From NCBI GenBank assembly GCA_900095095.1, contig FMBT01000299.1:248001-312000 (forward strand): DNA of 64,000 nt. Direction: 5' to 3'. Shown here piece after piece: positions 1 to 10,367 of the stretch. The notes below the pieces were generated by a model that saw nothing but the letters and a program-made list of their open reading frames with translations, was not told the origin of the DNA and searched no databases. How positions within the stretch are numbered: the stretch's first letter is position 1; the number at the start of each line of letters is the position of its first letter. This DNA is from Fragilariopsis cylindrus CCMP1102 (taxonomy: Eukaryota; Bacillariophyta; Bacillariophyceae; Bacillariales; Bacillariaceae). Made by a program: the position numbers and the translations under genes.

Positions 1-757
1 AATCTCGTGATTTACGAAGTGATAAAAGTTGAATAGCTCTTCCAACATTTCCTGCCTTACCATTCGCCTCTAGCATACTCAGGGACAAATCATCTGTCAT
101 TTGGGTCATACCCACACTTCCGATGTATCGTTCCCATTCTCTGATTTTTCGAGATAACTCATGAGTGGGAAGTCTACATCGTAGGACAGCAATGAAAGCG
201 TGTCGCGTTGTTTCTGGAGAAAAGAAGAGACTTTTCATTTCCTCGGACAAGTCTAGATCCTCGTCCGATTTCGATTGTGATTGCTGATGATGATAAAAGT
301 ACTTCAGGTAGTATTCATATCGGTCCACCGTTTCTTTTACAAAGTCGGTATTCCATTTTCTCTTGGACCAACTATACAGGCCATTAGGAATGCCTCCTTT
401 TCCTTGATTAAATTGCGATGTTTTATCAAGGTCTTTGATCACTGAAGTCAAAGCCGCCACGGTATGGGTGCCTGTTGTCGTTTGGAAAATATCATTCTTG
501 TCGTCGATTATTGTTTCTGTAATCTGAGAAGCGTTTGAGCTAAATAGCGCTGCCTGGGTTATTATTGGTTGTGCAGTAAGCCTCTGGGAAAATTTATTTG
601 TTGTGTGCATGCGAGATACTAAAGTACGTCCAGCAGTAGCATATTGTTGAATTGATTCGTTCCGTGGTGATATACCACAAAGCTGGGTCGAAATGGTACC
701 GGTATGTGTCGTCAGTTGAAAGCAACGCCGACGACCTAGAACGGAAGAAGACATCAT
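1..757 (-). CDS. PPR-like protein, N-terminal part (runs off the window)
   Basis: A frame open on the minus strand from an ATG at 757 (a second ATG follows at 754) to the window edge gives about 252 residues with no stop. The first 50 residues (MMSSSVLGRRRCF...) are rich in Arg, Ser and Thr without acidic clusters, like a mitochondrial presequence. Near the window edge the segment LSMLEANGKAGNVGRAIQLL has the helix-turn-helix pattern of a pentatricopeptide repeat. PPR proteins bind organellar RNA. A second PPR gene in this window (28422-30711) carries a methyltransferase domain, but the C-terminus here is outside the window, so no such domain can be claimed. The PPR assignment rests on one or two repeats and is moderate. 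Confidence 0.55.
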   Translation of the reverse strand, partial: MMSSSVLGRRRCFQLTTHTGTISTQLCGISPRNESIQQYATAGRTLVSRMHTTNKFSQRLTAQPIITQAALFSSNASQITETIIDDKNDIFQTTTGTHTVAALTSVIKDLDKTSQFNQGKGGIPNGLYSWSKRKWNTDFVKETVDRYEYYLKYFYHHQQSQSKSDEDLDLSEEMKSLFFSPETTRHAFIAVLRCRLPTHELSRKIREWERYIGSVGMTQMTDDLSLSMLEANGKAGNVGRAIQLLSLRKSRD

Positions 758-1323
758 CCTATACAGTGGCTGAATACCAATCCAAAGAAGTTCGGTGGTG
801 TAATTTTAGTTCCGTAGCTTTCAATTTGTATTAAATGTACATTATTTTAGAATACCGCCATCACCATTGTGCGTACTTGTATTTTCGAATTAGTGTTAAA
901 AGAAATTTTGAATTTGTGGTGTTGGAATAAAAAAATGTTTTTTCAAGCAGAATCACCATCACCACATAATTTTATCGTACGCCGAAAGCGTGTCAAAGCG
1001 GGGTCATATATTTTCAATTTAGAAGGGTGATCGAATTTGCACCCCCCCCATTCGACCAAGATTACCGGTAGGAACCGTATTCTATTATTATTATTATTGC
1101 AGAAGCTAAAAACTCATTAAATCTCACAAAATCTAAAACTTCCGAATGAAACAAAACATAAGCAAGACGACAACGTTCGCCGAGATGGAGAAGCGTTATT
1201 GTTGACTATGTTCTACAGAGTTTATCCCAATTAATCACTTGTTGGATTGATAGGATTTGATAGGGCAGGATAGGTTGGACCTTAAGGACGGGATTAGCCT
1301 TAAAAATAAAATAAAACCAAGAA
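758..1323. other. intergenic, divergent between PPR-like gene and LRR-like pseudogene
   Basis: It holds a short poly-C run near 1040, an (ATT)n stretch near 1083 and A-rich sequence just before 1324. It must contain the PPR-like promoter. No other gene is seen. Confidence 0.5.
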
Positions 1324-3088
1324 ATGAATGGGATGTCTATCTTCGTTGACGACTACGACCCGTGTCGTTTTCGTACGTTGATAGAACAATTGGAGACTGA
1401 TGCCAAATTGATTTCCTTTAGTAGCAGCTGCAACAACAGCCACACCCATAGTCAACGACATTTTAATCTCTTTTTGAGGAAAATCAAAGTATATCGTCAC
1501 AATTATCAACAGCAACAACAACCACCATTGTTTTCTACGTCAAAAACTCAGGAGGAAATGAAATCTTTGTGGTATGGTATAACCCAAGGGCTACCACAAT
1601 TAGAAAATCTCGAATTATTCAATTTTGATGAAAATGATCTTCGGAATGCTCTGGTCTTATCATTCGTCAACGAAAATAATGATACTACAAGTATTCACAA
1701 CAACATCAATTTTAATCATCCTTCTTGTTGCTCCCCTTCTTATGATAATCTACGAATCATTTCTATTACCATGGCAAACAACAACAATCATAATCAAGAG
1801 GCTATCGTTGATAATACCGTTCTTGAAGTATTGGCTGGTTCACGACTCATCTTCCCACGGCTAAAATCCTTAACGATTGAAGCAGCGATTGTCAAAGAGG
1901 CTGATAAATTGGACGATGATGATGTGACGGATGAGGATATTGTCAATCAAAACATCAATAATGAGAGTAGTAAAAATGATATTAATGATAATAATGATGA
2001 TGTATTATCATCACGAATAAAATCATCATCGATTGAAATTCTTTTGAAATCAACCACACTTGAAGATATCACCATACGGAATCCCTATCGAATAATGCGT
2101 CGTCATCATCAAAGTCGTCACAACAATGCAACATCACTGATTCTTCAACAAAAAATGGAAGATGTTGGTCGTAAGGTACTTACATCATTTTGTCAAAGTC
2201 TTTTATCAAAATCTAATAACAATCTACTACTACGCAGTCTCGATTTGGAGTACGATTTATGTGAGGAAGCGATTGGTTTTGTTGCCGATTCGATTCGCAG
2301 TAATAGGATGCCAAACCTAAAGAGTCTTGCCATTAGTTTCCATTACAAAGACGACAGCAACAACTTCATCAGTGATAGTGGTCCAAAAGGCTGTCACTTG
2401 TAGTACAACAAAACGGATCGTGTCATCGAAACATTATGTAACGCATTGAGATATAGTACAACTTTATTACATGTTAGGAATCACAAAGCTAAAAAAGTTC
2501 TCAAATTATTTCTACGAAAAAAAAGTCACCCATCACAACTGCGTCAATAATGCTATCAACATCGAAACAAATATACTAACTTATTGGAAGATTTAATTTC
2601 GATTGCGTGTCTTGGATTTGTGTTGTGATGACGATGATAACAACAACAATCGGAATCGGTATCAAGATAACAAACAGTCAAATGTAAATAAAATCGACCA
2701 ATCAACTATATCATCATTGCCTGTTCCATCCTTCAAGGAACAAAAAGATTTTTTTCTTAAATTGAATTTCTGGGGAAGGGATAAATTTTTAAGGGAGCAT
2801 AATAATAATAATAATGAAAATAATAACGAACGAAAGATAAAAGATTGTTGTTGGATCGATGATTTATTTTCTTTGATAGGAAATGATCTAGATTGTATCT
2901 ATTATTTTGTATCAAAAAATCCTTCATTATGTTCATTACATAAAGTTGAGCACAAAAACTCCAAGAAATTTACATCCTTGTTGAGTAGCGGCATCACAAC
3001 GAACAGCTGCGACGTTGGTGTTGGAGAAAAGAGATATAGTGTGGCTGGTGCGTCAAAAAAAAGACAGACGAAGCGTAGACGGATATAG
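1324..3088 (+). pseudogene. LRR-like diatom family protein, disrupted
   Basis: The first open part (1324-2403) has leucine-rich-repeat-like segments (LPQLENLELFNFDENDLRNAL, LLRSLDLEYDL, MPNLKSLAI). The frame then meets TAG at 2401-2403, continues with LRR-like sequence (VIETLCNALRYSTTLLHV), meets TAA at 2548-2550, continues as LLEDLISIACLGF, and meets TGA at 2626-2628. The C-terminal block resumes in the next frame (2603-3088): FFLKLNFWGRDKFLREH, then DDLFSLIGNDLDCIYYF and NPSLC. From memory, this tail is characteristic of an expanded diatom LRR-like family. The shift into the last block is opposite in sense to the single-base losses seen elsewhere in the window. With two nonsense codons as well, a real pseudogene is the simplest reading, though accumulated sequence errors cannot be excluded. 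Confidence 0.6.
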
Positions 3089-3288
3089 CAATGATGTCGT
3101 CGTCGTCGTTTCTTCTTGAACACGATTCGTGACTACTACGATATGAACGATACGATGTGTTGGTCCATCGTGTAGAAAGCTAGTGATGGCTAGAACAGAA
3201 GAATTAAGAATTTTTTTGGAATAAGTTTTTCTTAATAAATATTTGTTATTATAGTCGTTGTAATGATATACATAAGTAGTCTAACTAG

Positions 3289-4185
3289 TTATTTGGACAC
3301 ACCAGCTCCACCGAATAAACTTTGAAAATATTCGTCTTGATTCAAATTGGATGTATTTGGTCGAGAAAGTGGGAAAGTAAAGTTAACCAACTTTGGTATT
3401 TCTTTGTACCGAAGTTTCCTTCCTTTACTTGCACGACGGTCTACGTCTTTATTGTTTCTATTATTGTTGTTATTATTATTGTACTTGGTCGTTGAATGCG
3501 TACTTTCTGTGGAACCATTCGCACCAGTACCGTTGGTTGAGTTTGCAACAAAATCTTTCAGGAGTTGCTGATATACCTTAGAATCATCAAACAAAACTCC
3601 ATTCTTATTATTACGAATTTTTTCATATTCCGTCGTAGCGTCAACTTGTTCCCAAAAGGAAGAATCCATTACACGGAATTGTGATTTGGCAGTAACACCA
3701 GAATGTAGTTTAAGATTTTTGTGTCGTCGATTTAATACTTTTTTCCAGTCTTCTTTATGTTCATCATATTCAACTTGCAGAGAATTACTAAGGTTTGTTG
3801 TGGAGGAGGACGTTAGTAGGTCTTCGTATCTATCTGCATCGTCTATTTTTCTATTTCCCGAGAGTTGATTTCTTGCTCGAAGAAGTTTTTCTATAAGATC
3901 ATTGCAAGATCCACGAAATGAAGAAGTAGTGTCATCCTGCTGTTGTTTACTACTCGAACCATCATCTCCTGAATTATTCGAAATAGAATTGACATTATTT
4001 ATTGCACGTTGAAGAAGGATACGTGATTCTAATAGGTGATTGTAAATCTTAGTTTGACTTTGAACTTCTACAGCTCTCTTTTTTTCGGCGCCAGTCTCTT
4101 TACGTCGCTTCCTATCTGCTTGACGATCCTGAGTGTCCAACTCTTCAATTGCATCGAATATTGACAAATCTCTCTTCTTCCCCAT
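3289..4185 (-). CDS. BFR2: BFR2/AATF (TRAUB) family ribosome-biogenesis protein
   Basis: Single exon, 298 aa. BFR2 (yeast) and AATF (animals) are nucleolar factors of the small-subunit processome that act in 40S ribosome assembly. The N-terminal family block KIYNHLLESRILLQRAI is at residues 46-62. FRVMDSSFWEQVD, a conserved block before the TRAUB domain, is at 170-182. The TRAUB core GRKLRYKEIPKLVNF is at 255-269, and the protein ends with the typical SLFGG. It is about half the usual length because the long acidic N-terminus of the yeast and human proteins is missing. An Asn run (235-242) separates the conserved blocks. The start at 4185 is the only ATG upstream of the conserved region. It shares a 343 bp divergent promoter with the fusion gene at 4529. 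Confidence 0.85.
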   Translation of the reverse strand: MGKKRDLSIFDAIEELDTQDRQADRKRRKETGAEKKRAVEVQSQTKIYNHLLESRILLQRAINNVNSISNNSGDDGSSSKQQQDDTTSSFRGSCNDLIEKLLRARNQLSGNRKIDDADRYEDLLTSSSTTNLSNSLQVEYDEHKEDWKKVLNRRHKNLKLHSGVTAKSQFRVMDSSFWEQVDATTEYEKIRNNKNGVLFDDSKVYQQLLKDFVANSTNGTGANGSTESTHSTTKYNNNNNNNRNNKDVDRRASKGRKLRYKEIPKLVNFTFPLSRPNTSNLNQDEYFQSLFGGAGVSK

Positions 4186-4528
4186 ATTGAATTACTTTTC
4201 TCTTCCCTCTCTTTGTCTTTGAAAATGGATCTGCAGGCTCCAACGATTTCAAGGTTATCTATCGGTCGGGTTGTTGTTCATTTATTTTGACATTCTTATT
4301 GCTATTGTTCTTGCTATTTCTGTGATTTCATGTTTGGAGGTTATTTTGTGTCTTGAAAATCGACGAATGGTTGACAAATTTATGTCTGACCATCAACCGT
4401 TCGCGAAAAAAATCCTCGCGCCAGATTCGATTTATGATTTTCAAAATACATACTGTAAGTACGGTAGAATACGATATCTATTGACAATTGATGATCATAA
4501 ATTCTTGTAAAGCTTAACGAAAAACAAC
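4186..4528. other. divergent promoter region (BFR2 / phosphatase-kinase fusion)
   Basis: 343 bp between two divergent start codons. A GCGAAAAAAATCCTCGCGCC stretch near 4402 resembles an E2F-type palindrome, but this is only a visual match. The 79-codon frame at 4271-4510 is AT-rich, resembles no family and is not called. Confidence 0.4.
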
Positions 4529-7305
4529 ATGATACTAGCAAGTGCAATGAAGACTATATCGTTAACACAATTGGTCTCCAGTTGTATGGATGCAAACCGC
4601 CAGGGTTGTGAAATCATCCAAAGCTTCCATGAAGCCCATCAGACTGCAATAATAGACGGCAGTAGACTCAAAGTAGGAGGGGACGCTAAATCCGTCGTGA
4701 CACAAGCTGACGTTGATGCTCAAGCCATAATCCTAAAAGGTCTTCGAGATACATGGGGAAACGATTTGTTGATTATTGGAGAAGAAGATGAAACCGAAGT
4801 TAATCCTATCAGTAATAAAGTTGACGACAGTAGTAGTACTATTGAATGTTGTCTTAGAAAAGATATTTTATTTCATCACGATGAAGTTCAAACAGTTATA
4901 CCACAGGATTGTGATGAAGAAATTCCTATCGAAGAGCTTGCTATATTTGTAGATCCCCTGGACGGAACTCGTGAATTTGTGGAGGGTAGACTACAGAATG
5001 TGGCCTGTCTCATAGGTATCGTACGAAACAATCGACCGATCGCTGGTGTCATTGGCTTACCATTTCCTTCTGGGAATCCATCTTCAGATCCTATAATTCA
5101 TTACGCGGTGGCTGATCAAATAGGTATAGCCGGTGTCTGGCCAAAAATAGAATTTAATTTGGAACCAGAAAGTGACACTGGTATGGACAAGGACGCTGCT
5201 GGAGTTACGATATTGACTGGGGATTCTGACAATCCAGTCCTAAAAAATGCAACATTTTGTGCAAATTCAATAGCGAAGAATGCTAACCATTTGATTATTG
5301 GTGGGACTGCCGCTAAACTACGTTTCGTGGCAGCATCACCAACCCCTACCATTGCAATTCTACATTTTGAAACTGAATTGTGGGATACTGCGGCGGCAGA
5401 GGCACTATTAAATTGTAAGGGAGGTAAAATAACAGATTTGTTTGGTAGTCCGCTCGTTCATTCACCAAATAGAAAATTTGGGAATATTTTTGGCGTAGTA
5501 GCTTCTTCGGGATCGGATGAAGCAAGAAAAATTCACAACGAACTGTGCCGGCGAATGCGAGCTGATACAGAGTCGGTGCATATTATCTTTCAAAAATGGA
5601 TGGGAGAAATTACGGCGCCCGACGTTCCACAGGCGATTGATCTCGCTCGAGATCTGGATGGAATACCATATGAACTTAGTGACCTCCAAAAATTGTTAAA
5701 GAACGAGAATCCTAATGGATCGAAACTTGTTGGCTATTCTGTGCCTGAAGCGGATGCGTGGAGGGGACTTATGTCAAACGGCGTGCGCTTTCAGCTTCAT
5801 TGGGAAGATGGAAATACACTCTCAACCTCTGATATGTTCTATAAAAGAATAGTCATGGCAGATCTTACTCATGCTCGAGATAAACTGAATACAGCACCCC
5901 ACAAGGTATGTGGATAACAAACTGGTCATCTGCTCACTGATTCCACAATTATTCGATGGGTCATTTTCGTTGGTAGTAGATTCTCACAATAATATACCTT
6001 TCTTCTTCTTCTTCTTCTTCTTCTAATCTCGTCGTTACATTGTAGCTGATACGCGACGTTCGAAGCTATTCAGTAGAAACTTCTTTCCTTACAAGTGAAG
6101 CATGTCGATGTCTGGTGAACGATACAGGAATCAGAATCAATAAAGTCCTCGGGTCCGACCTTAGACCGGTAGAGGGACTTGATCCTAAAGAACTGTTGGA
6201 GTCTCGTTTTTCAATCTTTCTTCAGTACTTTCAAAAATCCGACGGATGGGAGCAACGTTGGTTACTAGATAAGGAAGAAACCAAGGCAGCTCTTGGTGAT
6301 TTGGCTAAAATGCACGCTTATTTTTGGCAAGGCTCGCAATTTTGGGACAAAGACGGATGTAAAGTAGGTAAAGAGTTAGAATCAATTGTTTGGGAAAACG
6401 GTGGATACATGCAACCTAAGCTACAAGGTATAGAACAGCTTACGAAAGTTCGCAGTGGCTGGGAGGCACGATATCCTACTTTCGAGGTAGACTTGCAGAA
6501 AATCTCGGAGTTGGAGGGAACTGATATTCAGTCATTGGGACAGCGGCTTGAGGACGTTGCTCCGACAGTTGGCAGAAAAGCGCACCCTTTTTCCGAAAGT
6601 GGTACTGAAAATAGCGAGTTTTCGAAGTACCGAACGTTAATACACGGAGATCCGAAGGTATGTGGCCATTGAATGAAAGAACCACATAATTAATATCCTC
6701 CATGCTCGCTACTATTTCTGACTCTATTGTTTTTATAGCATGCAAACTTTTTCTTTCGACAAAAGCAGGATTCTAAAATAGAAGAGAGAGAAATTGAGGT
6801 CGGGGTGATAGATTTTCAATGGTCTGGCTTCGGTCTCGCCGCCACAGGTAAGTATGCTTATATGCACTTTTTGTCTACGAATATACCTTCACTTCTATCA
6901 CTCACGAAATTTGCTGGTTCTTCATACATGTCATCAGATGTTGCACATCACATAACGAGCGCTGTTTCCAGTTCAGCCGTATCTCTCGATGGCAAGGAGG
7001 AATCTGAGCTGCTAGATCATTATTACTCGTGTCTTTCAAAAGCGCTGGTAAAATTTGGAGTTGGGATAAACGAAAAAGAGATTGAAGAATCAATCTTCCC
7101 TCGTGAAATACTTCAAAAGCAGTACGAAACAGCATTTTTGGACGTTTGTCGTATTGTTTTTGCTTACGCGTGGAGAAGATGGAAAGCTGAACCTGAACCT
7201 ACCCAAGAGTCGTTCAATAGAAACGCTTACAACAAATCCCTCGAAAGCGTGCTTTGGCTTATTACTAGATGTCACGTTCTGTTGGAGAAGTATGTAAAAG
7301 ATTGA
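4529..7305 (+). CDS. BPNT1-like phosphatase fused to an APH/EcKinase-like kinase domain
   Basis: Four exons: 4529-5905, 6046-6657, 6739-6847, 6938-7305; all introns are GT-AG and phases agree, giving 821 aa. The N-terminal half is an inositol monophosphatase-superfamily enzyme closest to 3'(2'),5'-bisphosphate nucleotidase, which removes the 3' phosphate of PAP. Metal and substrate motifs are intact: IIGEED, DPLDGTREFVEG, IIGGTAAKLR and WDTAAAEALL. The second half matches the aminoglycoside phosphotransferase/ecdysteroid-kinase-like fold: FYKRIVMADL in the N-lobe, LIHGDPKHANFFF as the catalytic loop and VIDFQWSGFG as the metal-binding Asp motif. The kinase-side catalytic motifs are built across introns 2 and 3, which supports the splice model. 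What the kinase half phosphorylates cannot be told. ATG 4529 and 4547 are both possible starts. Confidence 0.82.
6001..6024. repeat. (TCT)8 microsatellite in intron 1
   Basis: A perfect trinucleotide run ending 21 bases before the acceptor at 6045. It may serve as the polypyrimidine tract of the intron. Confidence 0.9.
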
Positions 7306-7903
7306 TCGCGCTAAAAAGTGATCATAAAATAATATATGATCACGAAATAACCAAATAACACTACAGTTTCTTCTCCCTAATTGGGTTCACTCGTAACTGT
7401 TACAGCTTGCATTGATGCTATCAAAGATGGTTAGTCTTCCCCAAGTTGACATTTCCATACATCTAGAGCTTTCTTGTGAATTGACTGTGTGTAGATTTGT
7501 AGGTTTACAATCGTAGTTCTGTCCTAGACCAACTTCAAGTAATAGCAGCTGGCTGTACTACTAGCTATATATATAGCTATGTGAAGAATTTCTACTATAC
7601 GGTACTGCAATTTATGATTTAGCATTATTTTATTTCTATTAATTATTCCCATTATTTGTATAGTACATTGAATTAACAGATCCTATTATAGACTTCTTAG
7701 ATTTGAGCTTTATCAACAGAAAAGTCTTCTATTCAATGTATTGTGCATTTTTATTTTTTCATCTTTCTTGGCGGTATACTGGATATGCGGGTTTTTTTTA
7801 GTCTCAGACTATTAAAGTATCATATGAAAATTGAACAACAAGTTAGGAAACAGATATTTCAATATCTTGTTTTTTAAAAATCCAAGTTCTTATAGTGTGA
7901 CTA
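7306..7903. other. convergent 3' intergenic region
   Basis: AT-rich sequence between two gene 3' ends. It contains an 18 bp perfect palindrome, TAGCTATATATATAGCTA, at 7562-7579. No gene is seen. Confidence 0.5.
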
Positions 7904-9871
7904 TCATGGTTCTTGTTCGTTATTTTCATTTGCACGGACACTTCTCAAAGAAGCCTTGGTGTCGGGATGTCCTTTTGGCAGTATCGTACATCGGATCGTG
8001 TATCCTATAGTATGTTCCTCCTGAGCGGCTCCGTAATCACCCTTCTGATTCAACACATAACCGATCCAGTAATGAGACTCAGCCGCCTCTGGACTTTCTT
8101 TGCCGAGGATTGTGTCACGAATTCTCAGTGCTTTTCGGTGGCGTGTCTCGGCCTCGTCGTAGTCCTGAACATCCGTGAGGAGTTGACCGATCTGCGTGTG
8201 TGATTCAGCAGTGGCAACATGACTCTTGCCAAACACTTCTTCTCGAATGGCCAATGCAATCGAGTATTCTTCCATAGCTCCCTGAAAGTCGCCTTGTTCG
8301 TGAAGCACATTGCCCAGCAAACTATGGGCAATAGCAACATCCGCGTGATTCTCTCCAAGCAAAGATTCCAAAATTGATAGCGACTCTCTGTATGCTGCAA
8401 GTGCTCCCTGGAAATCACCCAATTTGCACAATGATTGACCGATATTCTGATACGATGCAGCAACGTCCAAGTGATCTTCACCTAGACACTTCTCTCTCAC
8501 AACAAGTGCCTTTCTGTATTGCTGTAGCGCTCCACGATGTTCCAGTAGATCATCACCGTCATGGCCTCGTTCTACGATCGTATGACCCAAATGACTGCGT
8601 GTGATGGCAATCTCTGGACTGTACCCACCAAAAACTTGTTCCTGGATTTCAAGACACATCTGGAGACTTCTTAACGCTTGATCGTAGTCCCCTGACCTGC
8701 ACTGCACAATACCAATATCTTGGTGCGTAGCTGCGGTCTTCGGATGGATTTCCCCGATTTGTTCCTCTTGTAACATTAAGACGCGTGAATAGACCTGCAG
8801 GGCAGCATCGTAGTTTTCGAGTTTAAGATAAAACAGCTTTGCGTAAATATATAACTGATCAGGATCATCAGAACGACATATCTTTTCTATCAATTTGTCG
8901 TCGATCTTTCCAGCCTTTTGAATGACTTCCAGGTCTCTCATTGTTTCAATCACTGACCGGTCTGGACCTGCAAATATTGGACGGAAATACTTGTAATGAT
9001 TTGTCAAGCCGAACAGCGTTTCTAGATTTAATACGTTCTTGTGATGGACTTGAATTTCAGCGACGAATTGAACGTTCTCCTTGTACGCCCAATCGAGTCG
9101 TACGTGATACAAAATGTCACGATATCCACTAAAGGCTGGAGTTACAAATCGATTCTTAACCTGTACTATGTGAGCCTTCTTTGTCAAGTATTTATTGACA
9201 CTTTCCATCTGTTTCATAGTTTTACATGTAACACTAGCTCGAAGGATATCGTACATCCATGCCTCAGGCGGACCAGGTTCACGTGTTAAATATTCCGACC
9301 TTGCCTTGTCATTTGCAGCATCACGAGGCTTCAGTTCAACAATCTTCGCATCGATATAGTCCAAGCCCTTCACCTTGTCGACCATCGAATCTAATAAATC
9401 ACGAAGAGATTGCTTTATTTGATACGCGCTCTCGTAGACTTCGCCTAGATTTTGGGCTGGCTCTCCCTCGGCATCTTGTTGCTGATATTCAGGTTTATAA
9501 GTACCATCATCTTTCACAATACCTCCAGAATGAGTCACAACTTCGATTTCTTTCATTCTACCTTTGGCATCAATCCTTTGCATCCGCTCTTCAATTTTTC
9601 TTTGAACATCCATAAAATGATTCAACCGTTCAAAGAATTTCTCTTCTTTCACTATCAATAATGCATTATCATCACCATCCTCTTCACCGTCGTCGTCGCT
9701 ATACTCTTCTTCTTCATCATCGTAGTGTTCTCCTGATTTTCCTGCTCCTTCTTCGTGTCCTTCGTCGTCACTCGGGATAGTGCTATTTTTACTTTCGTCA
9801 TCACTCAAATCTACATCCGATATCTCGACACTGCTATCGTCGTCGCTATCGCTATCTACGCGTTTACCCAT
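7904..9871 (-). CDS. RelA/SpoT-like domain plus kinesin-light-chain-type TPR protein
   Basis: Single exon, 655 aa. The N-terminus (residues 1-75) is very acidic (DSDSDDDSS, EEEEYSDDDGEEDGDD). The middle (about 200-320) resembles the RelA/SpoT nucleotidyltransferase fold: MYDILRASVTC, NRFVTPAFSGYRDILYHV and VAEIQVHHKNVL line up with the RSH motifs around GYrSLH and EiQIR. The usual RSH residues are only partly kept, so activity is uncertain. The C-terminal half (about 370-640) has at least five 42-residue TPR units of the kinesin-light-chain type (for example HPKTAATHQDIGIVQCRSGD and HADVAIAHSLLGNVL). The fold assignment is from motif memory. It may be a scaffold or an alarmone- or RNA-related enzyme. 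Confidence 0.75.
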   Translation of the reverse strand: MGKRVDSDSDDDSSVEISDVDLSDDESKNSTIPSDDEGHEEGAGKSGEHYDDEEEEYSDDDGEEDGDDNALLIVKEEKFFERLNHFMDVQRKIEERMQRIDAKGRMKEIEVVTHSGGIVKDDGTYKPEYQQQDAEGEPAQNLGEVYESAYQIKQSLRDLLDSMVDKVKGLDYIDAKIVELKPRDAANDKARSEYLTREPGPPEAWMYDILRASVTCKTMKQMESVNKYLTKKAHIVQVKNRFVTPAFSGYRDILYHVRLDWAYKENVQFVAEIQVHHKNVLNLETLFGLTNHYKYFRPIFAGPDRSVIETMRDLEVIQKAGKIDDKLIEKICRSDDPDQLYIYAKLFYLKLENYDAALQVYSRVLMLQEEQIGEIHPKTAATHQDIGIVQCRSGDYDQALRSLQMCLEIQEQVFGGYSPEIAITRSHLGHTIVERGHDGDDLLEHRGALQQYRKALVVREKCLGEDHLDVAASYQNIGQSLCKLGDFQGALAAYRESLSILESLLGENHADVAIAHSLLGNVLHEQGDFQGAMEEYSIALAIREEVFGKSHVATAESHTQIGQLLTDVQDYDEAETRHRKALRIRDTILGKESPEAAESHYWIGYVLNQKGDYGAAQEEHTIGYTIRCTILPKGHPDTKASLRSVRANENNEQEP

Positions 9872-10367
9872 GATATAATGATGGTGGTTTTCTCCTGTTA
9901 CTCTCTCTTTATTAGCTCAGTACACTCAAAGCAAGTGTGTAAATGAATGCTTTATTGTGTGCAAATCTATTTTAATGATACAGTATACCAATTTAATGAG
10001 CTTTGTTGTCAACGCAACAATTAATTCATCAATCATGCCACTGACATGACGTTACGCCTGCAGTCACTCTCGCAAATAATGTCCAGAACCGCGACATAAT
10101 GTCTCATATCTTTCGGTCCGGCCTTCGATCGATTGATTAACCAGCACACGAATAGCTTCCGCGTGGAATATTTCTTGTTAGATTTTGTGTTAATATAATA
10201 AAAGAGCACGACACTCGAAACTCGAACCAAAGAATCAAGAAACAACGACAATGGAACTACAGTGGAGAGATAAGTTTTAGTAGGTAGCATTTGAGTAGTC
10301 CAAAACACATAATAAATAAAATAAAAAAGAAGCATCAAAAGAAGGGATTTCAAACAATCGAACAACA
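9872..10367. other. divergent promoter region (RSH-TPR / TAP42)
   Basis: 496 bp between two divergent start codons. Both flanks are AT-rich and no TATA box of clear position is seen. Frames on the minus strand here lack any family resemblance. Confidence 0.4.

Noticed and set aside
2398-2626. Intron bridging the broken LRR-like gene
   Set aside because: No donor/acceptor pair keeps the LRR-like sequence on both sides, and coding-like sequence lies between the stops.
4271-4510. 79-codon frame upstream of the fusion gene
   Set aside because: Located in the divergent promoter; no conserved pattern.
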